NCBI GenBank assembly: GCA_963809965.1
Contig: CAWELU010000006.1
Coordinates: 124,001 to 188,000 of the forward strand
Reading direction: 5' to 3'
Length of the DNA stretch: 64,000 nt
Source: CAIWHR01 sp963809965
GTDB lineage: Bacteria > Pseudomonadota > Gammaproteobacteria > Burkholderiales > Casimicrobiaceae
The position numbers and the translations under genes are program-made. The notes below the pieces were generated by a model that made no database searches, had not been told where the DNA came from, and saw nothing but the letters and a program-made list of their open reading frames with translations. Below, in pieces: positions 16,108 to 25,837 of the stretch; within the stretch, counting starts at the first letter, position 1; every line of letters starts with the position of its first letter.

Positions 16108-18398
16108 TCAGCTGCCATGCACTGCCGGCGCTACGTCGCGTCTCGCGTCGGCCCGCGCGCCCAGCTTTCGCTTGAGCACGAAGACTAGGGCGATGAGTGC
16201 TGCGCCGACTGCGGCGAGCAGCGCAAAGGTGCCGGCACTCGGTTCCCGAATCGCCGCGGCCACCCGAGCGACGAATATCGATGCCACCGTGACGCCGGGC
16301 ACGAGACCGATGACGGTGCCGAGCAGGAAGTCGCGCCAGCGGATGTGCGATGCGCCGGCCACGATATTGACCACGGCGAACGGCCCGACCGGCACCACGC
16401 GCGCGAATATGATCGCGAGCAGGCCTCGCTCGCCGAGTCGCCGCGAAAGGCCATTGAGCCGCCGCCCGGCGAGCCCGCGCACCGTCTGTCTGCTCAAGTG
16501 ACGACCGATGGCGAACGTCATCGCGCCGCTCAACGTGGCGCCGATGAGCGCGTAGGCGCTGCCGAGCAGCGGGCCGAAGACGATGGCGGTCACGCCCACC
16601 AGCACCGTCACCGGGAAGAGCACCAACCCGCCGCCCACGAAGGCGAGGACAGCGATGAGCGGCGCCAGCCGATTCTCCCGCAGCGACTCGCCGAGCTCGA
16701 TCAGCCGGGCAGGCTCGAGCCACGCCTGCAGCGGCGTGTAACGCCACGCGAGGGCCACGGCCGTCAACACCACGACGGCGATCGCGACGATGATCAATCG
16801 GGTCCGGGCGCTGCCGCGCGCTTCTTCGCGCGGCACGAGGTCGGCGACGATCGTGTCCGGGTCGATGGGCCGTTCCGGGTCGAGCACCTGCTGATCCGGC
16901 ACCAGCGCGTCGAGGCTCGGATCGAGCTCCGGTTCGATCACCTTCAGGCCGCGCTTGCCGTCGCGGGTGAGGGCCGCGACGCTTGATGCAGGCTGCGCGA
17001 GTCCGCATGGCCTCGGCGACCTCCGACGGCGAACGGTCGAGATGCTCGGCGAGCAGCCGATCGCGCAAACCGGCGATCGCCCGCGCGACATGGATTGCCG
17101 CGCGCCTCGAGCGCCAGTTGGCATTCGGTGTCGGTGCCCATCGAGCGATCGGCGAGATTGGCCGAGCCGATCATCAGGAGCTCGTCGTCGGCGACGAGCA
17201 CTTTGCTGTGCACGTTGAGACATTCCCCTTTGGCGTCGAGCCACGGTAGCGTCGGATAGTAGAGGCGGTAGCGGCCGTTCCGGTCGGCCGCGCGCAGCCG
17301 GCGATGATTGCGGCCTCGCAATACTCCCATCGTCGAAATCTCGAGCCAGCCGCTCTGCTTGAACGGCGAAATCACGGCAATCTCGGGCGCATCGTCCTCG
17401 CGCAATCGCTGCGCGAAAGCTTCGCTGATGAGGCGCGACGTGAAATACTGGTTCTCCGCGAAGATCCAGCGCCGCGCACTCGCGATCGCATCCAGATGCA
17501 GCTGCCGGATCTCGCCGACGGCGGGATAGCCATTGACGGCCGGCTCGGTGCGCGCGATCGCGACGTCGATATCGGTCAATGCGGATTCGACTCCGGCCGG
17601 CCATGCGTCCGGCACAGGCGCGGCAGGCGCGGGACGCGGCAGCCGGCCCGTGGCGCGCCGCCAACGCTCGCGCGCGAGCTCACCGAGCGCGCGGGCGCAG
17701 TCGCCCCCGACGGCGATGCCGACGTCGTGGAACGGCGGGTACGCTACGCCCCGGTGATCGACTCGGCGCGGGTCGTCCTTTTCGTGCCGGCAGGTATCCC
17801 AGCGCACCCGCGTCAGATCGTAACCGCTGACGAATGCGACCGCGTCGTCGACGACCACGATCTTCTGGTGGTGCGATGCGCCTGCCGGAATGTGATCGTC
17901 GAGTCTGAACGACAGCCGGCGGTGCGTGCGCCAGTCGAGCTTGAAGACTGGCAGCCACTCCCGCTCCAGCGTGTAGAGCATGGCGAAATCCCACGAGAGC
18001 ACGTAGCCGCGCAAACCGCGCCGCGCCGCGACGAGGGCGTTCAAGAAATCGCTGAGGGGTTCCGGAAGTCGGTCGTTCGCACCGCCAGGAGTGAGGCGCA
18101 TCCGGCTGTCGATGTCCCAGCCGAGGATGAAGAACGAGTGGCGCGCTTTCGCGAGCGCCTCGCGCACGGCTGTAAAGTATTCCTCGCCATCGACCAGGAA
18201 CGCTATCTGCGTCGCGCGCTCGATCCGCCAGCAATTGCGACCATCGGCGAAGAGCGACGCAGCTGTGCGCTCCGGATCGCCTGATGGAAGGGTCGGTGCA
18301 ACGGAGATCGGAGGCCTGACGGTGGACAAGTTAATCCCATGCCCGACAGGGGCGCTCACCGATTGTGCACGTTGCCGAGGCGGATGTCTGTCGGCCAT
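16108..18398 (-). pseudogene. Phospholipase D-TVP38/DedA fusion protein, frameshifted twice
   Basis: The N-terminal part is a PLD-superfamily enzyme with two HKD motifs (HHQKIVVVDD and HSKVLVADDELLMIGSANL). The C-terminal part is a TVP38/VTT membrane domain with several hydrophobic segments and the motifs FGPLLGSAYALIGATLSG and ARVVPVGPFAVVNIVAG. This two-domain order is a known architecture. The linking segment changes frame twice. LALEARGNP jumps to VARAIAGLRDRLLAEHLD near 17088, and EVAEAMR jumps to GLAQPASSVAALTRDGKRG near 17007; each is explained by one extra base. Either the gene is decaying or the sequence has two errors. Without them it would be a membrane-anchored cardiolipin synthase/phospholipase-like protein. 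Confidence 0.8.
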
Positions 18399-18417
18399 GT
18401 CCGATAGTCACCCGATC

Positions 18418-18438
18418 AGCCGCCATCCTTGGGCGGCT
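18418..18438 (-). terminator. Hairpin downstream of phosphoketolase
   Basis: On the minus strand GCCGCC, short loop, GGCGGC lies about 50 bases after the phosphoketolase stop. There is no clear T-run. Possible transcription end before the PLD gene. Confidence 0.3.
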
Positions 18439-18485
18439 TGCCCGCTGTTGTGGGTGGCAGGAGATTAAACCTTCGGGTTCACGTC

Positions 18486-20912
18486 TCACACCGGCCAGCG
18501 CCAGTCGCGGATCTCGGGCATGTCCTCGCCGTGCTCGTTGATGTAGCGCGCGTGCCGCTGCAGCGCGTCTTGCATCGTCTTCCGGACTTCACTGGCACGC
18601 GGTCCCGCCGCTCGTGTGCGGTCGATCACGTCGATGACGAGGTCGAAGCGGTCGAGGTCGTTCAACACGGTCATGTCGAAGGGCGTGGTCGTCGTGCCCT
18701 CCTCCTTGTAGCCGCGAACGTGCAGGTTATCGTGGTTCGTCCGGCGGTAGGTAAGCCGGTGGATAAGCCACGGGTAGCCGTGGAACGCGAAGATGATCGG
18801 CCGATCGCGCGTGAACAGCACATCGAAATCCGGGTCGGAAAGTCCATTCGGATGCTCGGAGGCCGGCTGCAACTTCATCAGGTCGACAACGTTCACCACG
18901 CGGACCTTGACTTCCGGAAGGTGCTCTCGCAGCAACGCGACCGCGGCAAGCGTCTCCAGCGTCGGCACGTCGCCACAACAGGCCATGACAACATCGGGGA
19001 TCGCCTCGGGGCTGCACGATGCCCACTCCCAGATGCCGATCCCGGCTTCGCAATGGCGGATAGCCGCATCGAGCGAAAGCCACTGGGGCGCCGGCTGCTT
19101 GCCGGCGACGATGACATTGACGAGATGCCGGCTGCGAAGACAAGCATCCGTCACCTGCAGCAACGTGTTCGCGTCCGGCGGCAGATACACGCGAATCACT
19201 TCGGCCTTCTTGTTGACAACGTGGTCGATGAATCCCGGATCCTGATGCGAGAATCCGTTGTGATCCTGGCGCCACACGTGCGAGGACAGCAGGATGTTCA
19301 GCGACGCGATCGGCCGACGCCAGGGGATGCCGCGCGAGACCTTCAGCCACTTGGCGTGCTGGTTGAACATCGAGTCGACGATGTGGATGAACGCTTCGTA
19401 GCAGGAGAAAAACCCGTGGCGCCCGGTGAGCAGATAGCCTTCGAGCCAGCCCTCGCACAGGTGCTCGGAAAGCACTTCCATCACGCGCCCGTCTGGGGCG
19501 ACATGGTCGTCGCCACGCACGACGTCACCGACCGAGCAGCGGTCGGTGACGTCGAACAGCGCGTTCCAGCGGTTCGACGCTGTCTCGTCCGGGCTGAAAG
19601 CACGGAAATTGCGCGCCTTGGCATTGCTTTTCATGACGTCGCGCAGGAAGGCGCCCTGCACGCGGGTCGCCTCGGCATCGACGGCACCGGGACGAGGAGC
19701 GTCGACCGCGTATTGACGATAGTCCGGCAAGCGCAGATCGGTGAGGAGCTGCCCGCCATTCGATTGCGGGTTGGCGCCCATCCGTCGATCACCCTCGGGG
19801 GCTAGAGCGGCCAGTTCCGGTCGCAGCCGCCCGTCGACGTCGAACAGCTCGCGCGGCTTATAACGCTTCATCCAGCGTTCGAGCAGTCCGACATGCTCGG
19901 GATGCTCATGCATTTCACCCAGCGGCACCTGGTGGGCGCGAAACGTCCCTTCCACTTTCTTGCCGTCGACGCGCTTCGGCCCGGTCCAGCCTTTCGGCGT
20001 AACGAGCACGATCATCGGCCAGCGCGGGCGCGCACGAAAGCCTCGGGTTCGCGCGTCGTGCTGGATCGCGCGGATATCGGCAACGACGCGGTCGAGGGTG
20101 GTGGCCATCGCTTGATGCATCCTCGCCGGGTCGTCGCCTTCGACGAAATAGGGAACGTGCCCGACGCCAACGAGATACGCCTCGAGCTCGGCGCGCGGGA
20201 TGCGTGCCAGCACCGTCGGCCCGGCGATCTTGTAGCCGTTCAAGTGCAGGATCGGAAGGACCGCGCCGTCGCGCGCCGGATTCAGGAACTTGTTCGATTG
20301 CCAACTCGCGGCGAGCGGCCCGGTTTCCGCCTCGCCATCGCCAATCACGCAGGCGACCAGCAGGTCGGGGTTGTCGAATGCCGCGCCGTACGCGTGTGCG
20401 AGCGCATAGCCCAGCTCGCCACCCTCGTGGATCGATCCCGGTGTCTCCGCGGCGACGTGACTCGGTACGCCGCCCGGAAACGAGAATTGCTTGAAGAGCC
20501 GCCGCATGCCGGCCTCGTCCTGCGTCACCTCGGGATAGCGTTCGCTGTACGTGCCTTCGAGATACGCGCCGGCCACGAGCGCCGGCCCGCCGTGACCCGG
20601 CCCGGTGACGAAGAGCACGGACAGATCGTGCGCGACGATCGCGCGGTTCAAGTGCGTGTAGACGAAGGTGAGACCCGGTGTCGTGCCCCAATGGCCGAGC
20701 AGGCGCGGCTTGATGTGGTCGAGGGTGAGCGGTTCTTTGAGCAGCGGGTTGTCGTAGAGGTAGATCTGGCCAACCGCGAGATAGTTGGCGGCACGCCAGT
20801 AGGCGTCGATCTTGGCGAGTGCGTCCCTGGAAAGCGGCGCCGCCCGCGACCTGCGGGATTCGGGCCCTCTCGTCTTGCGGGACCTTGGAGCATGAAGCGA
20901 TTGCTGTTCCAT
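18486..20912 (-). CDS. xfp: Phosphoketolase (xylulose-5-P/fructose-6-P)
   Basis: An 808-residue TPP enzyme, full length for the family. It splits xylulose 5-phosphate or fructose 6-phosphate with phosphate into acetyl phosphate and an aldose phosphate. Motifs: YLAVGQIYLYDNPLL, GHWGTTPGL, TGPGHGGPALVAGAYLEG, the TPP site VIGDGEAETGPLA, and the C-terminal SHQDPGFIDHVVNKK and YLPPDANTLL. GAGGGA lies before ATG 20912. No acetate kinase or phosphotransacetylase gene is adjacent. A long frame on the opposite strand is a shadow. Confidence 0.96.
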   Translation of the reverse strand: MEQQSLHAPRSRKTRGPESRRSRAAPLSRDALAKIDAYWRAANYLAVGQIYLYDNPLLKEPLTLDHIKPRLLGHWGTTPGLTFVYTHLNRAIVAHDLSVLFVTGPGHGGPALVAGAYLEGTYSERYPEVTQDEAGMRRLFKQFSFPGGVPSHVAAETPGSIHEGGELGYALAHAYGAAFDNPDLLVACVIGDGEAETGPLAASWQSNKFLNPARDGAVLPILHLNGYKIAGPTVLARIPRAELEAYLVGVGHVPYFVEGDDPARMHQAMATTLDRVVADIRAIQHDARTRGFRARPRWPMIVLVTPKGWTGPKRVDGKKVEGTFRAHQVPLGEMHEHPEHVGLLERWMKRYKPRELFDVDGRLRPELAALAPEGDRRMGANPQSNGGQLLTDLRLPDYRQYAVDAPRPGAVDAEATRVQGAFLRDVMKSNAKARNFRAFSPDETASNRWNALFDVTDRCSVGDVVRGDDHVAPDGRVMEVLSEHLCEGWLEGYLLTGRHGFFSCYEAFIHIVDSMFNQHAKWLKVSRGIPWRRPIASLNILLSSHVWRQDHNGFSHQDPGFIDHVVNKKAEVIRVYLPPDANTLLQVTDACLRSRHLVNVIVAGKQPAPQWLSLDAAIRHCEAGIGIWEWASCSPEAIPDVVMACCGDVPTLETLAAVALLREHLPEVKVRVVNVVDLMKLQPASEHPNGLSDPDFDVLFTRDRPIIFAFHGYPWLIHRLTYRRTNHDNLHVRGYKEEGTTTTPFDMTVLNDLDRFDLVIDVIDRTRAAGPRASEVRKTMQDALQRHARYINEHGEDMPEIRDWRWPV

Positions 20913-20987
20913 TGAATCCCTCGCCGCGCGAACCGGCGCTGACTGACCCAGGAAAGGCCAGTCCGGACGGGAAGTAAGGGGACGGCG

Positions 20988-21488
20988 TTACCCGCGATGC
21001 TTGGCGCGCGTGCGCGCTGCCTTTTTCGCGGCCATCGAGCGGGCCAACGGGCCTTTGGTCTTTGCAGACCTGCGCGCCGCCGCGGAGCGCTCGGCCGCGG
21101 TGCGACGTTTCGCCGCCGCTCTTGCCTGTCGCGCGAGGCCGGTCTTCGACGCCGCGCTGCGGCCCTCGTGCTTGAGCGCGGTCTTGACCGCCTGTGAACG
21201 CTTGTGCGAGACGCCGTGTCGACGATTTTTTCCTAAGGCGGTGTCGCGCAACGCCTTGCGGCGGGTCTCTGCCGAAACAGTTCCCTTCTTCGGTGCTGGC
21301 ACGCCCACGCCCGCGCGCCGTGCCTTGGACAGTCCGATGGCGATAACTTGTTTGGCTGACCGAGCCCCGTGCTTGCCTTCGCGCACGTGGTGTATTTCCT
21401 CGCGGATGAATTCACCGGCCTGCGTGCCGGGCGATTTCCCTTGCCGTTTGTCCTGCTTCGCGCGTTCCATGGTTTGGCGATTCGGCAT
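20988..21488 (-). CDS. DUF6496 basic protein
   Basis: A 166-residue, very basic protein rich in Lys, Arg and Ala. The conserved part is N-terminal: GEFIREEIHHVREGKHGARS then KQVIAIGLSKARRAGVGVP and PKKGT, as in DUF6496 proteins. The C-terminal half is a histone H1-like low-complexity tail (repeats of AAKRRTAAERSAAARRSAK). A nucleic-acid-binding role is plausible but unproven. ATG 21488 has GGAG upstream; the longer frame to 21665 lacks support. It lies 75 bases upstream of the phosphoketolase gene on the same strand. Confidence 0.82.
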   Translation of the reverse strand: MPNRQTMERAKQDKRQGKSPGTQAGEFIREEIHHVREGKHGARSAKQVIAIGLSKARRAGVGVPAPKKGTVSAETRRKALRDTALGKNRRHGVSHKRSQAVKTALKHEGRSAASKTGLARQARAAAKRRTAAERSAAARRSAKTKGPLARSMAAKKAARTRAKHRG

Positions 21489-21690
21489 CGCTCGTCTCCT
21501 CGTGGTCATCGACACGATATAGCGACGCAAGTTGCATGCCGGCGTCTGCGGCAGGTGCTGGAGGCTGCGCGCGGCACTCCGTTTTGGCGCACTTTTGCAA
21601 CCCGAGCGCAAATAATTACCGATACCATTCTTCAGCCCCCGGGAGACTCTGCGATCTCTGCCCATTTCATCTCGGTCAAGTCATGCGCCC

Positions 21691-21846
21691 CTACGATCCT
21701 TTGCGGCGCGGAATTGCCATCGTCAGTTCCTGAAACTGCTTTCGCATTTCTGTCTGGATCAACGCGGGGCCGATAATGGGCGGAACCCAGCCTTTGGGAA
21801 TGAATTCGCCATGGTGCGAAGGTGCCGTCGCTGCTTTCGTATCCAT
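21691..21846 (-). CDS. Possible 51-residue small protein
   Basis: Within the 630-base gap between DUF6496 and the lipoprotein gene, a minus-strand frame from ATG 21846 to TAG 21691 encodes a 51-residue, well-composed peptide. It contains HGEFIPKGWVPPIIGPALIQ and MRKQFQELTMAIPRRKGS. No Shine-Dalgarno precedes the ATG. It may be a remnant of a larger gene, since the sequence after the stop (EMKWAEIAESPGG in another frame) also looks protein-like. The rest of the gap holds nothing recognised. Confidence 0.3.
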   Translation of the reverse strand: MDTKAATAPSHHGEFIPKGWVPPIIGPALIQTEMRKQFQELTMAIPRRKGS

Positions 21847-22117
21847 GAGGGGTCAGACTGAATGGCGCATCAATGGTTCGCTTCGCACTGTTCCCGAGCG
21901 GCGGTCCGTTCTGAACCGGTAGGCACGGCGATTGCGTAAGACGGCAGAAGTGGCAATGCTCACCGCATCATAGGTAACTTTTGCATGGATGCGGGTGAAA
22001 AGCGTTGCAATTATTTCCGGGCGCCGCCGCTTTCTTTCTGACTGCGATCACCGGCGGCTTGGCGAAATGTGTTCAGTGCAGATACTCACGATTGTTACCA
22101 GTTGCCAGGAGCAAGCG

Positions 22118-22462
22118 ATGAATACAATTGGCGAATTCAAACAGGTGGTCGGATTGGCGATGTTGGCAGTCGCCGCGATCGGATTGGCTGCATGCAGCCC
22201 CGACGCTGATCGTGCTGGTCCGGAGCCCAAAGCGGCAACGGGGGCCCCTGCAAAGGCCGCGCTGCCCGCGCCTCCCCCCGAGACCACACCAAGGGCCAGC
22301 GATGTTCTCACGGAGAGTGCGCCACCGGACAAGACATCCACGCACGCCCGACCGTCAGATCCACAGAAGCCGATAACCAAGGAAGAGGAATCGACGGCCA
22401 TGCCGCTGGCGGGCCAGGCGAACGATCACTCCAATCCGGCAGCGCAACCGGCGAAGCGCTGA
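22118..22462 (+). CDS. Small predicted lipoprotein, Pro/Ala-rich
   Basis: A 114-residue protein starting at ATG 22118 with AGGAG upstream. The signal sequence ends in a lipobox (GLAAC, Cys near residue 24). The remainder is Pro/Ala/Thr-rich and likely disordered, with no recognised domain. An upstream in-frame start at 21989 is unlikely because it would bury the signal peptide. Divergent from the DUF6496 side of the gap. Confidence 0.65.
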   Translation: MNTIGEFKQVVGLAMLAVAAIGLAACSPDADRAGPEPKAATGAPAKAALPAPPPETTPRASDVLTESAPPDKTSTHARPSDPQKPITKEEESTAMPLAGQANDHSNPAAQPAKR

Positions 22463-22614
22463 CACGGTTCGATCCTGTACCGCGATGCTTCGCGGCGCGG
22501 ACAATTCGTCCTCCGTTCCAGCCTAAGGGCCTGCCCGTAGCGGGCGTTTGTCCATAGTGGACGCCGAGGCGCGGATCACCCACTCTGGTCGCGACCATCG
22601 CCGGCTGCCTGGCC

Positions 22615-22914
22615 GTGGCGGGCACGGCTTTCGCGCAAATGCAACCTGCGACACCGGCGCAGTCGGCGCCCCCCGGCTATTCGAGTCCCGCGACGAAAAT
22701 GCCGGCCGTGATCCCGAACAAGGCGGAAACCGCCTCTTCGGCGTTCGAGAAGCTGGACACGCCTCGCCTCGGATATGCGATCGAAGACGAAGTGGCCAAG
22801 CTCGATGGCTTCGACAAGGCGTTTACGCAAGTCGACAAGAACAAGGACGGCAAGCTAAGCCAAGACGATTTGAAGGTCGCATGGGCGATCTATACAGGCA
22901 ACCCGCAGGGCTGA
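22615..22914 (+). CDS. EF-hand domain protein, start codon unclear
   Basis: A secreted calcium-binding-type protein. The loop DKNKDGKLSQDD near the C-terminus is a canonical EF-hand (D-x-N-x-DG-x-L). Upstream of the GTG at 22615 the same frame continues with a good signal-peptide core (TLVATIAGCLAVAGTAFAQ), but there is no ATG, GTG or TTG before the in-frame TAG at 22555. The true start may be lost to a frameshift or be a CTG at 22585. GTG 22615 alone would cut the signal peptide. Confidence 0.55.
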   Translation: MAGTAFAQMQPATPAQSAPPGYSSPATKMPAVIPNKAETASSAFEKLDTPRLGYAIEDEVAKLDGFDKAFTQVDKNKDGKLSQDDLKVAWAIYTGNPQG

Positions 22915-23315
22915 TCGTGTTCGGGAATGCTTAGCAGGCGATGGAGGTCGACTTCGGTTGCGCCGATCGGGTTGCTGCGTCGAATCAGGCCAGTGTGGCT
23001 AGGTCGGCAGCCTGATCAGCGCAGTGTCCTGCGTCGTTTGAAGCATGCTTTCTTCGCCGTGCACGGGAATGTGCGTAAAGGGCAAGCGCGGCTGGGTGAG
23101 CGTGACGGCCTCGCGTCTAAGGCCGTCATTGCGCCGACGCGGTCGGTCCCGGGCTTTGGACGCGCCTCCGCCGTCCGACTTGCACGGTTCGCTCGTTCAG
23201 ATCGTATGGTCAGCCGTGAGCCACGCTTCGATCGGCTTCGGGCCCCGGCGACACCGCACTGGGCCGGTGCCAGGAAGGAGGTCTGATGCACTTGTTGCGG
23301 GGACACGTAACTCAC
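22915..23315. other. Gap without recognised gene
   Basis: Both strands have open frames of about 100-120 codons over this gap. Neither has family motifs, and both are Arg-rich in the way of non-coding high-GC DNA. No repeat or RNA structure noted. Confidence 0.35.
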
Positions 23316-24158
23316 TCACAGATCAAACGTCATCCCCTCCCGTCCCGGCGTGACTCGATAGGCGGGCTTCGCATCGTCGATCGCCTCCGCCATCAGACGA
23401 TCGAGGTCGGCATCAGAGTGACCTGGGTCGTGATGAAACGGCACCAGGTGTTTCACTTCCGCCAGCGTTGCGAAGTCCAGCATGTGCCTGAGCGAACTAT
23501 GCCCCCAGCCGATGTGGTTGGGATACTCCTCCGTGGTGTACTGGCCGTCGTGAATCAGCAGATCCGATGCTTCGGCGAGCGCCCCTCCGGACGTCCACGC
23601 GCGCGGTAGTGACGGAAAGGCCCGTGCGCCGAGCGCGGGCTCGTGGTCAGGCAAGTACGTCAACACTTTTCCCGGCGCCTCTGAAATGCGGTATCCCACG
23701 GTGGGTCCGGGGTGGCACACCAGCGCGGACGCAACGCGGAATTCGCCGATATCCACTTCCCCACACGGGACCTCGCGCAGATTCAGGCTGCACGGCAGCT
23801 CGCGGAGGTGGACGGGAAAAAGCGGCGGCGACAGGTACCGCATGAGACGCTCCTTCAAGCTCAGTTGAATGCCGGCCGGCCCCCAGATGTTGACCTCGAC
23901 ATCGGGGCGGTACAGGGGGGCGAAGAACCCTAATCCCTGAATGTGATCCATATGGAGGTGGGTCAGAAGCACATCCACGCGCTTCACCGAAGTGTCGATT
24001 GTCGCCGCCATGCGGCGGATGCCCGTCCCCGCATCGAGCACGATGACGGTGCCCGCGCGCCCGCGCACGGCCACACAAGATGTGTTGCCGCCGTAGCGTG
24101 CCGTGTCCGGGCCGGGCGTGGCGAGCGAGCCGCGTGTGCCCCACAGCGTCACCTGCAT
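23316..24158 (-). CDS. MBL-fold metallo-hydrolase
   Basis: A 280-residue metallo-beta-lactamase-fold protein. The metal-binding motif HLHMDH follows VDVLLT. LDAGTGIRRM, CHPGPTVGYRI, LIHDGQY and the HDPGHSDADLD tail complete the set of ligands. The opening TLWGTRGSLATPGPDTARYGGNTSC is typical of the cAMP-phosphodiesterase/PhnP-like branch. It begins one base after the stop of the PAS gene at 24160, so the two are translationally coupled. The pairing suggests a signalling role, which is inferred. Confidence 0.88.
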   Translation of the reverse strand: MQVTLWGTRGSLATPGPDTARYGGNTSCVAVRGRAGTVIVLDAGTGIRRMAATIDTSVKRVDVLLTHLHMDHIQGLGFFAPLYRPDVEVNIWGPAGIQLSLKERLMRYLSPPLFPVHLRELPCSLNLREVPCGEVDIGEFRVASALVCHPGPTVGYRISEAPGKVLTYLPDHEPALGARAFPSLPRAWTSGGALAEASDLLIHDGQYTTEEYPNHIGWGHSSLRHMLDFATLAEVKHLVPFHHDPGHSDADLDRLMAEAIDDAKPAYRVTPGREGMTFDL

Positions 24159-24159
24159 T

Positions 24160-24549
24160 TCATATCTCCCAGAAGATACTCATCACGCCCAGCAGATGGC
24201 CGCCCTCGCCGACGAGCGGAAAGGCGGTGACCTGCAAGTGTCGCCATTCGCTGTCCCCGCTGCGCGTCCAAATCGTCCGGGAAACGGGCTGGCGCTGGAG
24301 GCGCGCCACCCTCATTGGCCGATCTTCGGGCAGGAGCGGGTTGCGATCCTCGTCGACGACAGTGACCAATCTGTTCCACTCGTCGACGGGAATCGCTCCC
24401 GTTTCTTCGAAGCGCTGATTCAGAATCGCCTCTGCCGGCTCATTGTAGAAGACGAGCGTTCCCTCGGCGTCCACAATTAGGATGGGCATGGCCACACAAC
24501 TGGCCAGTTGTCTGGCCAAAATGATCTGGATGGGCTTGGCAGTGGACAT
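24160..24549 (-). CDS. PAS domain protein
   Basis: A 129-residue single PAS domain. Landmarks: PILIVDAEGTLVFYNEPAEAIL (first strands and helix), WNRLVTVVDEDRNPLLPEDRP, and SEWRHLQVTAFPLVGEGGHLLGVMSIFWEI as the C-terminal sheet. There is no output domain, so it would act through a partner. It is immediately upstream of, and probably coupled to, the MBL-fold gene at 23316. Confidence 0.8.
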   Translation of the reverse strand: MSTAKPIQIILARQLASCVAMPILIVDAEGTLVFYNEPAEAILNQRFEETGAIPVDEWNRLVTVVDEDRNPLLPEDRPMRVARLQRQPVSRTIWTRSGDSEWRHLQVTAFPLVGEGGHLLGVMSIFWEI

Positions 24550-24902
24550 GGTTCTTCGCCGGGCGCTTCAGCCAAAATGCAAACGAGACCATAGATTGAT
24601 CCGACGTCGCGCCAGCGGTCAACCTGCGGATTTTGGCTACCCGTTACAAGCCCACCTTTGCGGCGGGGCCTTTCTGCAATCGAACGCGCAAGGCAGCCGA
24701 AGCGACAGCCGCCGGTTTGCATTGCTGCAACGCGCCAAAACTCAAAGGTGCTGGTGACCTGAGTCCGGTTCTTGGAGCCAATCGCTCGACGGATATGGCC
24801 GGTCATTCAATCACTCGGCCGCCGCGACTGGTCCTGATCTTCCACGGACCAGGGTCTTCAGGAAGAACAGTGCTTATGGCAGCCAACGGGCTGCGGAAGG
24901 CT
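24550..24902. other. Gap without recognised gene
   Basis: A 350-base region between the PAS gene and the small membrane protein. No family motifs, repeats or hairpins stood out. It must hold the promoter of the PAS-MBL pair. Confidence 0.35.
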
Positions 24903-25187
24903 TCAAGGTGCTGCAAACGCGACGACCGCCGCGACGAACAGGGCTGCCAATGCCGCCGGAAAGGCGAGCGCAAGGATCAGCGCGGTCGCGCCTGCCCGGC
25001 GCCAGAGAACCAAGGCGAACGCGGGTACGCCGGTAACGAGGAATAGCGCTGTCACGACAAGACCGGCACCGTCGTCCAGGCCCTTGGTTGCCGCATCCGA
25101 CCCCGACATGAAAGTCGCGAACGCGACGAAGCTCCATACAGCCGCATCGGCAAGGCACGCGATGATGGTCGCGGTTCGAAGATTCAC
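24903..25187 (-). CDS. Small membrane protein, three predicted TM segments
   Basis: A 94-residue hydrophobic protein. Predicted membrane helices are near residues 7-27, 43-64 and 67-92; the composition is rich in Ala, Val and Leu with few charges. No family recognised. It lies 65 bases downstream of the CBS gene on the same strand and may be co-transcribed with it. Confidence 0.6.
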   Translation of the reverse strand: MNLRTATIIACLADAAVWSFVAFATFMSGSDAATKGLDDGAGLVVTALFLVTGVPAFALVLWRRAGATALILALAFPAALAALFVAAVVAFAAP

Positions 25188-25252
25188 GCTACAGCGCGCG
25201 GGTGGTTCGGTTGGACTCGACGGGACGCCGCGACGCGCCGGCAGGGCAGTGT

Positions 25253-25693
25253 TCAGCCCCGTTCTCCGGTGATGTAGTGCTCGAGCTGTTCAATGATGAA
25301 TTTCTGTTCGGAGATGATGTCCTTCACCAAGTCCCCGATGGAAACAAGGCCAACGAGCTTGCCGCTGTCCATGACGGGTAAGTGACGCAGGCGGTTTTCG
25401 GTCATCAGCACCATGCATTCGTCGCTCGCTTGATCAGGGCGCACGTACATCACCGACGACGTCATGATGTCGCGAACGGGGGTTACTTTCGACGACCGCG
25501 CCATCAGGATGACTTTTCGTGCGTAGTCGCGTTCAGTAACGATTCCGACCACTTGCTCGCCTTCCATCACCACGAGCGCGCCGATGCTCCTTTCCGCCAT
25601 CAGCTTGACCGCGTCGAACACTGTGGCATCAGGGGCGATGGTATAGACGGTCGGGTCAGACTTCGATTTGAGAATGATGGCTACGGATTTCAT
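25253..25693 (-). CDS. CBS-domain protein
   Basis: A 146-residue protein made of a CBS pair. The first half carries APDATVFDAVKLMAERSIGALVV and VGIVTERDYARKVI. The second carries VRDIMTSSVMYVRPDQ, MTENRLRHLPVMDSGKLVGLVSIGDLVK. Such stand-alone pairs bind adenine nucleotides and act as energy or redox sensors in partnership with other proteins. A terminator for the upstream operon lies about 95 bases before the start. Confidence 0.9.
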   Translation of the reverse strand: MKSVAIILKSKSDPTVYTIAPDATVFDAVKLMAERSIGALVVMEGEQVVGIVTERDYARKVILMARSSKVTPVRDIMTSSVMYVRPDQASDECMVLMTENRLRHLPVMDSGKLVGLVSIGDLVKDIISEQKFIIEQLEHYITGERG

Positions 25694-25785
25694 GGGTGAT
25701 CCGCCTTGAACGCAAGAGGGGGCGTCTCCGCGCGCCGACCTCGTCCGAACGAGGTCGGCTCAAATTCGCTTTCAACGCGATCCGG

Positions 25786-25813
25786 CGAAACGAAAGCCCC
25801 GCACACGCGGGGC
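25786..25813 (-). terminator. Rho-independent terminator after the pqi operon
   Basis: On the minus strand GCCCCGC, short loop, GCGGGGC and then TTTCGTTT. It lies downstream of pqiC (stop at 26054) and upstream of the CBS gene, a sensible place to end the pqi transcript. Confidence 0.65.
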
Positions 25814-25837
25814 CTCGATTCCAGGTGGTCAGGCGGT

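Noticed and set aside
18429..19805. A 458-codon plus-strand frame over the phosphoketolase 3' half
   Set aside because: Antisense to a highly conserved enzyme; no motifs of its own.
23016..23315. Minus-strand frame of 99 codons directly downstream of the MBL-fold gene
   Set aside because: Ser/Arg-rich, no ribosome-binding site and overlaps an equally plausible plus-strand frame; reported only as a gap.
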